From Candidatus Krumholzibacteriota bacterium (GTDB lineage Bacteria; Krumholzibacteriota; Krumholzibacteriia; Krumholzibacteriales; Krumholzibacteriaceae): 64,000 bases of DNA. The notes under the pieces were generated by a model, which saw nothing but the letters and a program-made list of their open reading frames with translations, ran no database searches and was not told the origin of the DNA. Of this stretch, positions 61,076-64,000 are shown one piece after another. The stretch is from assembly GCA_016932415.1 (NCBI GenBank), contig JAFGCX010000001.1, positions 18,418-82,417 of the forward strand. The letters run 5' to 3'. How positions within the stretch are numbered: the stretch's first letter is position 1; each line of letters begins with the position of its first letter. A program made the position numbers and the translations under genes.

Positions 61076-61285
61076 CAGGCGATCTTGGTGAGGCCCTGGC
61101 GGGAACAGATGAAAAAGTAAAGTTCCCCGCCGGAGAACGTGTACCCTTTAATGTGATAATCTGCAACACGTGAGGATGAGAAACACATCAAGGACAATCC
61201 ACGGACCCGCAGGGAACTTTCCGCGTGCAGTTTCCTGCAAGTTCAAGAGTTATGCCATTTCAGGATCGAATGGCATGCCTTTTTA
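61076..61285 (+). ncRNA. Possible structured RNA of unknown class
   Basis: On the plus strand four hairpins occur in a row: GGCGGGAAC/GTTCCCCGCC (61098-61106, 61122-61131), ACGTGT/ACACGT (61137-61142, 61166-61171), GATG/CATC near 61174-61190 and GCAGGGAAC/GTTTCCTGC (61209-61217, 61230-61238). They end in a terminator at 61252-61285. The first and last hairpins share GGGAAC, so GTTCCC at 61122 could also pair with GGGAAC at 61212, an alternative fold. No tmRNA, SRP or RNase P signature is present, nor a clear plus-strand promoter. A 6S-like RNA is possible but unproven. Confidence 0.4.
61252..61285 (+). terminator. Intrinsic terminator on the plus strand
   Basis: A perfect 8-bp stem (ATGCCATT 61252-61259, AATGGCAT 61269-61276) is followed by GCCTTTTTA on the plus strand. 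No plus-strand protein gene precedes it within 10 kb, so it probably ends a non-coding transcript. Confidence 0.6.
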
Positions 61286-61394
61286 ACTTCATATGTATAA
61301 TGGGGTTATATGATCGCGTCAGCTTCGGATCGAATGTCGGGATCGCTATTCATCCGCAAAATGAACTGCTTCCCGATTTGTTGCAACGAAGAGA

Positions 61395-62192
61395 TCACTC
61401 TTTGCTTGCCCTGTAATATCGAAGATATTCCCTGCATCCCTTGTCGGATCCCGCGATCGCCTCAGCGCTTTTCAGTATTCCCATAAGCTTTTTATCTGTG
61501 GGATCGCATATCAAAGCTGTAATGCCCTTTGCGACAGCCATCGCCAGGAAGGTCCTGTTCAGGAGCCTGCGCATCGGAAGTCCATAAGATATATTGGATA
61601 ATCCTCCTACCCTCCCGAAAGAAGGCAGCTCGATCGAGAGTTTTTCGAGTGTCGCAAGGGTGACTGAACTCCCGGCAAGCCCGGTAGCGACCGGCGTAAA
61701 GACCGGATCAAGCATTACCCGATTATCTGGGATATCCATCTTCTCGATCATCTTAAGGGCCATCCGTGCGAGTGATATCCTGCCCTCTGCATCCGAAGGG
61801 ATCCCTTTCCGGTTTTTCATAAGAAGGATAAATGATGAGCCCGACGCGCGTAACACAGGGAGGGCCTGAGCCAGTATATCGTCATCACAGGTAAGGGAAT
61901 TGATGATCGATCTTTCACCGTATCTTTCAGCCGCCTCGGTAAGAAGCGCCAGATTCGGACTGTCGATCGAGAGCTTCGTATCATACCTTTCGAGTATCGC
62001 GTCCCCCGCCCAGAAAAGAGCTTCCTTTTCACCTTCCATCAGCATCGAACTGTTAATATCGATATAATCCGCTCCCCCGCCGAGTTGCCCGCCGGCCGAC
62101 AGAAGAAGAGAGTCCTCGTCTCTCGACTCGAAGATATCCCTGATCTTTCTGTTGCTGCTATTGAGTTTTTCTCCGATTATAACTGTCTTCAT
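61395..62192 (-). CDS. Pterin-binding (methyl-THF:corrinoid) methyltransferase
   Basis: A 265-residue TIM barrel of the DHPS/pterin-binding family. GEKLN at the start, ADYIDIN, INSLTCDD, MLDPVFTP and GLSNISYGLPMRRLLNRTFLAMA match methyltetrahydrofolate:corrinoid methyltransferases (AcsE, MetH pterin module) rather than folate-making FolP. It would pass the methyl of methyl-THF to a corrinoid protein, which is not encoded nearby. It may supply methyl groups to methionine synthesis with the fusion protein at 15.2 kb, or serve a one-carbon pathway. Start taken as the ATG at 62192. It lies 14 nt after the GlmU-like gene. Confidence 0.82.
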   Translation of the reverse strand: MKTVIIGEKLNSSNRKIRDIFESRDEDSLLLSAGGQLGGGADYIDINSSMLMEGEKEALFWAGDAILERYDTKLSIDSPNLALLTEAAERYGERSIINSLTCDDDILAQALPVLRASGSSFILLMKNRKGIPSDAEGRISLARMALKMIEKMDIPDNRVMLDPVFTPVATGLAGSSVTLATLEKLSIELPSFGRVGGLSNISYGLPMRRLLNRTFLAMAVAKGITALICDPTDKKLMGILKSAEAIAGSDKGCREYLRYYRASKE

Positions 62193-62206
62193 CACTCGCG
62201 GAGGAA

Positions 62207-63607
62207 TCAGGCGTTGAATCCAGCCTGCCGGCAGAATCTGTTCAGAATCTTGAAAAGTTCCGCTCCAGCCGTTGTTAATTCAATATTTCTTCTATCCATC
62301 ATTATTTCCGCAGTTTTTACAGCCTTGTCCAGCGAATATGGTTCGAATTCGGGTTCGCTGCTCCATGTGAAACTTGGAGTGAATTTAGGGAGGAACCCTA
62401 TCGCAAGAACGTTCGCGCAGAAACCGACGACAGATCCCGTGTTGACTCTGGTGTTGATCGCTATCTTCGTGTGGTCTCCGGCGATCAACCCGAGAAATCT
62501 CCTTCCGGTCTCCCTGATCCTGCCCGAACTCCATGTCCTTATCTTTCCGTAATTATTTTTCAGGTCACTGTTACACGCTCCCGCACCAATATTGACCCAT
62601 GAACCGATGTAGGAATGCCCCAGAAACCCTTCGTGTTGTTTGTTAGTATAGGAAGATATTATCGACTCGCCAACCTCTCCACCGATCCTGCACTGGGTCC
62701 CTATGGAACTCCCCTTGCCTACCCTTGCTCCACCCCTGATAATCGTTCCTTCGCCTATATAGCACGGGCCCTCGATTATCGCGTTCGGTTCGATCTTGAC
62801 TCCATCAGCGATCATGACAGGTCCTTTTGTAGCATCGAGTACGGCGCCGGACCTTACTTCAACTCCCGCTCCTATGACTATATCATCCTCATTTATAAGA
62901 TTTACCCCTTTAAAAAGCTCGGATTCAGGGGCAGCTCCACGCATCGGAAATTTCTGAAAATCATCAAGGAGACACTGGCTGTTCTCCGCGATAAACTGCC
63001 AGTAGAACGAAATCAGCTTCAACCCGGTCTTTTTCCTTTTCGCCCCGTTCGCTTTTACCCAGGCAGCCAGTCCGGCTTCTTTCAGTTCCATCTGCTCTTC
63101 GATTCCAGGCAGGTCCTTGTCTTCCTTTTCCTTCTTCAGCTCATTGAGTTTTTCAAATACCTTTTCGACTTCGCCGTCCTCGATCGGGTCCTTAAGGAAT
63201 TTTAAAAACGAGGAAGCCTTATCGCCCTCGAATGAGGCGATTACCGGAATACCGTTCTTATCTATAACAGTGTCGTCTTCCAGTTCTCCCCTGAGGAGTT
63301 CGAGTTCATCCTCGTAAGCAAGCAGTCTTCCGTTTATAAAGAGGATCTTTCCCTCATCTATACTGTTTACCCGTATCTCCCGTTCGGGAAATCTCGCCTT
63401 GAGCGTCTCGTTCAGGGTGTCCTCCAGATAGGGCCTGCAGATCAGATTCAAGCGCTCGGAGATAACCTCTCCCGATATCCTTTCCCAGATGGGACTTGTC
63501 CCTATCATAAGTTCAAAAACCGGTTTATTCAGTGAGAGTGGGAATAAATTGAGGTAGCGGTCGTCTTCAAAGATGCAAAGTGCCCCGGGGCTAGTGGTAT
63601 CTTCCAT
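62207..63607 (-). CDS. GlmU-like sugar nucleotidyltransferase/acetyltransferase (FCB type)
   Basis: A 466-residue protein of the alternative GlmU group found in FCB bacteria. The N-terminal part (FEDDRYLNLFPLSLNKPVFEL) replaces the usual LAGGxGTR nucleotidyltransferase start, and residues from about 245 form a left-handed beta-helix (GVEVRSGAVLDATKGPVMIADGV, GPCYIGEGTIIRGG) with GHSYIGSWVNIGAGACNSDLKNNYGK near the acetyl-CoA site. Expected product is UDP-GlcNAc. A ~60-residue charged stretch (about 160-220) separates the halves. The start is uncertain: ATGs at 63607 and 63640 and a GTG at 63616 are possible. Confidence 0.82.
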   Translation of the reverse strand: MEDTTSPGALCIFEDDRYLNLFPLSLNKPVFELMIGTSPIWERISGEVISERLNLICRPYLEDTLNETLKARFPEREIRVNSIDEGKILFINGRLLAYEDELELLRGELEDDTVIDKNGIPVIASFEGDKASSFLKFLKDPIEDGEVEKVFEKLNELKKEKEDKDLPGIEEQMELKEAGLAAWVKANGAKRKKTGLKLISFYWQFIAENSQCLLDDFQKFPMRGAAPESELFKGVNLINEDDIVIGAGVEVRSGAVLDATKGPVMIADGVKIEPNAIIEGPCYIGEGTIIRGGARVGKGSSIGTQCRIGGEVGESIISSYTNKQHEGFLGHSYIGSWVNIGAGACNSDLKNNYGKIRTWSSGRIRETGRRFLGLIAGDHTKIAINTRVNTGSVVGFCANVLAIGFLPKFTPSFTWSSEPEFEPYSLDKAVKTAEIMMDRRNIELTTAGAELFKILNRFCRQAGFNA

Positions 63608-63679
63608 GGCTTTCACGCATCCTCGATCTGATTTCGACATTCCAGCTTGCGTTGGCATCGATGCCGAATATAAAAAAAG

Positions 63680-63752
63680 TGGAGTTGACGGGGATCGAAC
63701 CCGTGACCTCTTGTCTGCCAGACAAGTGCTCTCCCAGCTGAGCTACAACCCC
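63680..63752 (-). tRNA. tRNA-Ala (anticodon GGC)
   Basis: A 73-nt cloverleaf on the minus strand with acceptor GGGGTTG/CAACTCC, including the G3-U70 pair that identifies tRNA-Ala, TTCGATC in the T loop, and an anticodon loop CTGGCAG giving GGC. The 3' CCA is not encoded. A T7 run follows one base later. Confidence 0.96.
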
Positions 63753-63762
63753 AACTGGATAG

Positions 63763-63790
63763 ATATTATCAAATTATACATCCGCGTCAA
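63763..63790 (-). promoter_or_regulatory. Candidate promoter of tRNA-Ala
   Basis: Minus strand: TTGACG (63785-63790), 16-bp spacer, TAATAT (63763-63768), placing the transcript start a few bases before the tRNA. Confidence 0.55.
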
Positions 63791-63843
63791 GAACAAAATA
63801 TTTCAATGTCTTCCCGCGGCGGCGATAGCCTGGGAGATAACCC

Positions 63844-63872
63844 TTGACATATCATCCGATTCAAAATATTTT
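63844..63872 (+). promoter_or_regulatory. Candidate promoter of tRNA-Leu
   Basis: Plus strand: consensus TTGACA (63844-63849), 17-bp spacer, TATTTT (63867-63872), 10 bp before the tRNA gene. Confidence 0.6.
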
Positions 63873-63881
63873 TCCGCGTGT

Positions 63882-63969
63882 GCCGGAGTGGTGAAATTGG
63901 TAGACGCAGGGGACTCAAAATCCCCCGGTACTTGGTACCATGAGGGTTCGATTCCCTCCTCCGGCACCA
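63882..63969 (+). tRNA. tRNA-Leu (anticodon CAA)
   Basis: A class II tRNA with acceptor GCCGGAG/CTCCGGC, a long variable arm (GGTACTTGGTACC), TTCGATTC in the T arm and anticodon loop CTCAAAA giving CAA, which reads UUG. CCA is encoded at 63967-63969. It is divergent from tRNA-Ala; the 129 bp between them hold both promoters. Confidence 0.96.
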
Positions 63970-64000
63970 TTATTATCAATGAGTTAGACGGATCGGTTGA

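Larger units (their letters stand above)
60924..61394. other. 471-bp intergenic region between hup and the pterin-binding methyltransferase
   Basis: The longest non-coding stretch of the window. It contains the hup promoter at 61005-61033 (minus), a hairpin-rich segment at 61076-61285 with a plus-strand terminator, and at 61286-61394 an imperfect TCATAT/ATATGA inverted repeat with an embedded TATAAT for which I find no -35. No convincing small gene is seen; the 60- to 140-codon frames here have no ribosome site or recognisable sequence. Confidence 0.6.

Noticed and set aside
61076-61285. RNase P, SRP or tmRNA gene
   Set aside because: Conserved cores of these RNAs are absent, so only an unassigned structured RNA is claimed.
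1-64000. CRISPR arrays, insertion sequences, prophage
   Set aside because: No spaced direct repeats, transposase genes or terminal inverted repeats were seen.

Overview
The window looks like a chromosomal segment of a flagellated, Gram-negative bacterium of moderate GC content, most likely an uncultured member of the FCB (Fibrobacterota-Chlorobiota-Bacteroidota) superphylum or a neighbouring candidate phylum. The main lineage clues are an Ig-like lipoprotein whose mature start resembles the Bacteroidota PTGGP-D family, a PorV/PorQ-like outer-membrane protein, a GlmU-like protein of the alternative FCB type, and a 31-residue AURKAIP1/COX24-type ribosomal protein. The phylum is an inference; no 16S gene is present. 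I see no insertion sequence, prophage, CRISPR array or transfer signature. Genes are densely packed, mostly on the minus strand, with many stop/start overlaps and an unusually high share of TTG starts.

Layout. 1-13 kb (minus): miaB (partial), mtaB, rpsA with its own promoter and terminator, then an operon read as scpA, scpB, rluB, hisC, a cmk-plsC fusion and ispH; upstream of it are xerD and uvrC. rpsT (+) and proS (-) converge on one shared CTAG. 15-17 kb: a plus-strand homocysteine methyltransferase-MetF fusion. 17-33 kb (minus): a long run read as secA, a Smg-like gene, topA, trmFO, xerC, hslV, hslU, argF, an Ig-like lipoprotein, dapF and a large metalloprotease/beta-propeller/barrel protein. 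33-37 kb: an uncharacterised TPR, J-domain-TPR and membrane PQQ-propeller gene set preceded by a candidate sigma-54 promoter and an enhancer-like dyad. 37-41.5 kb: purine genes purN, purC, purH, guaA. 41.5-50 kb: a ComEC-like protein, a diguanylate cyclase, a plus-strand lytic transglycosylase (MltD type), two adjacent GlgC-like genes and a PorV-like protein. 50.5-60.3 kb: a regulatory cluster with three sigma-54 activators, two histidine kinases, FliA, a receiver protein, a FliT/FlgN-like protein and a PilZ protein. 60.4-64 kb: the small ribosomal protein, HU, a possible structured RNA, a pterin-binding methyltransferase, the GlmU-like gene, and divergent tRNA-Ala and tRNA-Leu genes.

How they work together. 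Much of the window is housekeeping: translation, tRNA modification, chromosome segregation and dimer resolution (ScpAB, XerC, XerD, TopA), secretion (SecA), proteolysis (HslUV), envelope and sugar-nucleotide metabolism. The 50-60 kb cluster looks like a flagellar gene hierarchy (kinase, sigma-54 activator, sigma-28) with c-di-GMP input (GGDEF and PilZ). The best candidates for undescribed biology are the sigma-54-linked TPR/DnaJ/PQQ operon, the tripartite outer-membrane protease, the unassigned hairpin-rich region near 61.1-61.3 kb, and the promoter-leader-terminator unit ahead of the kinase at 55.7 kb. All calls come from reading the sequence by eye; no alignment, fold or database search was run.
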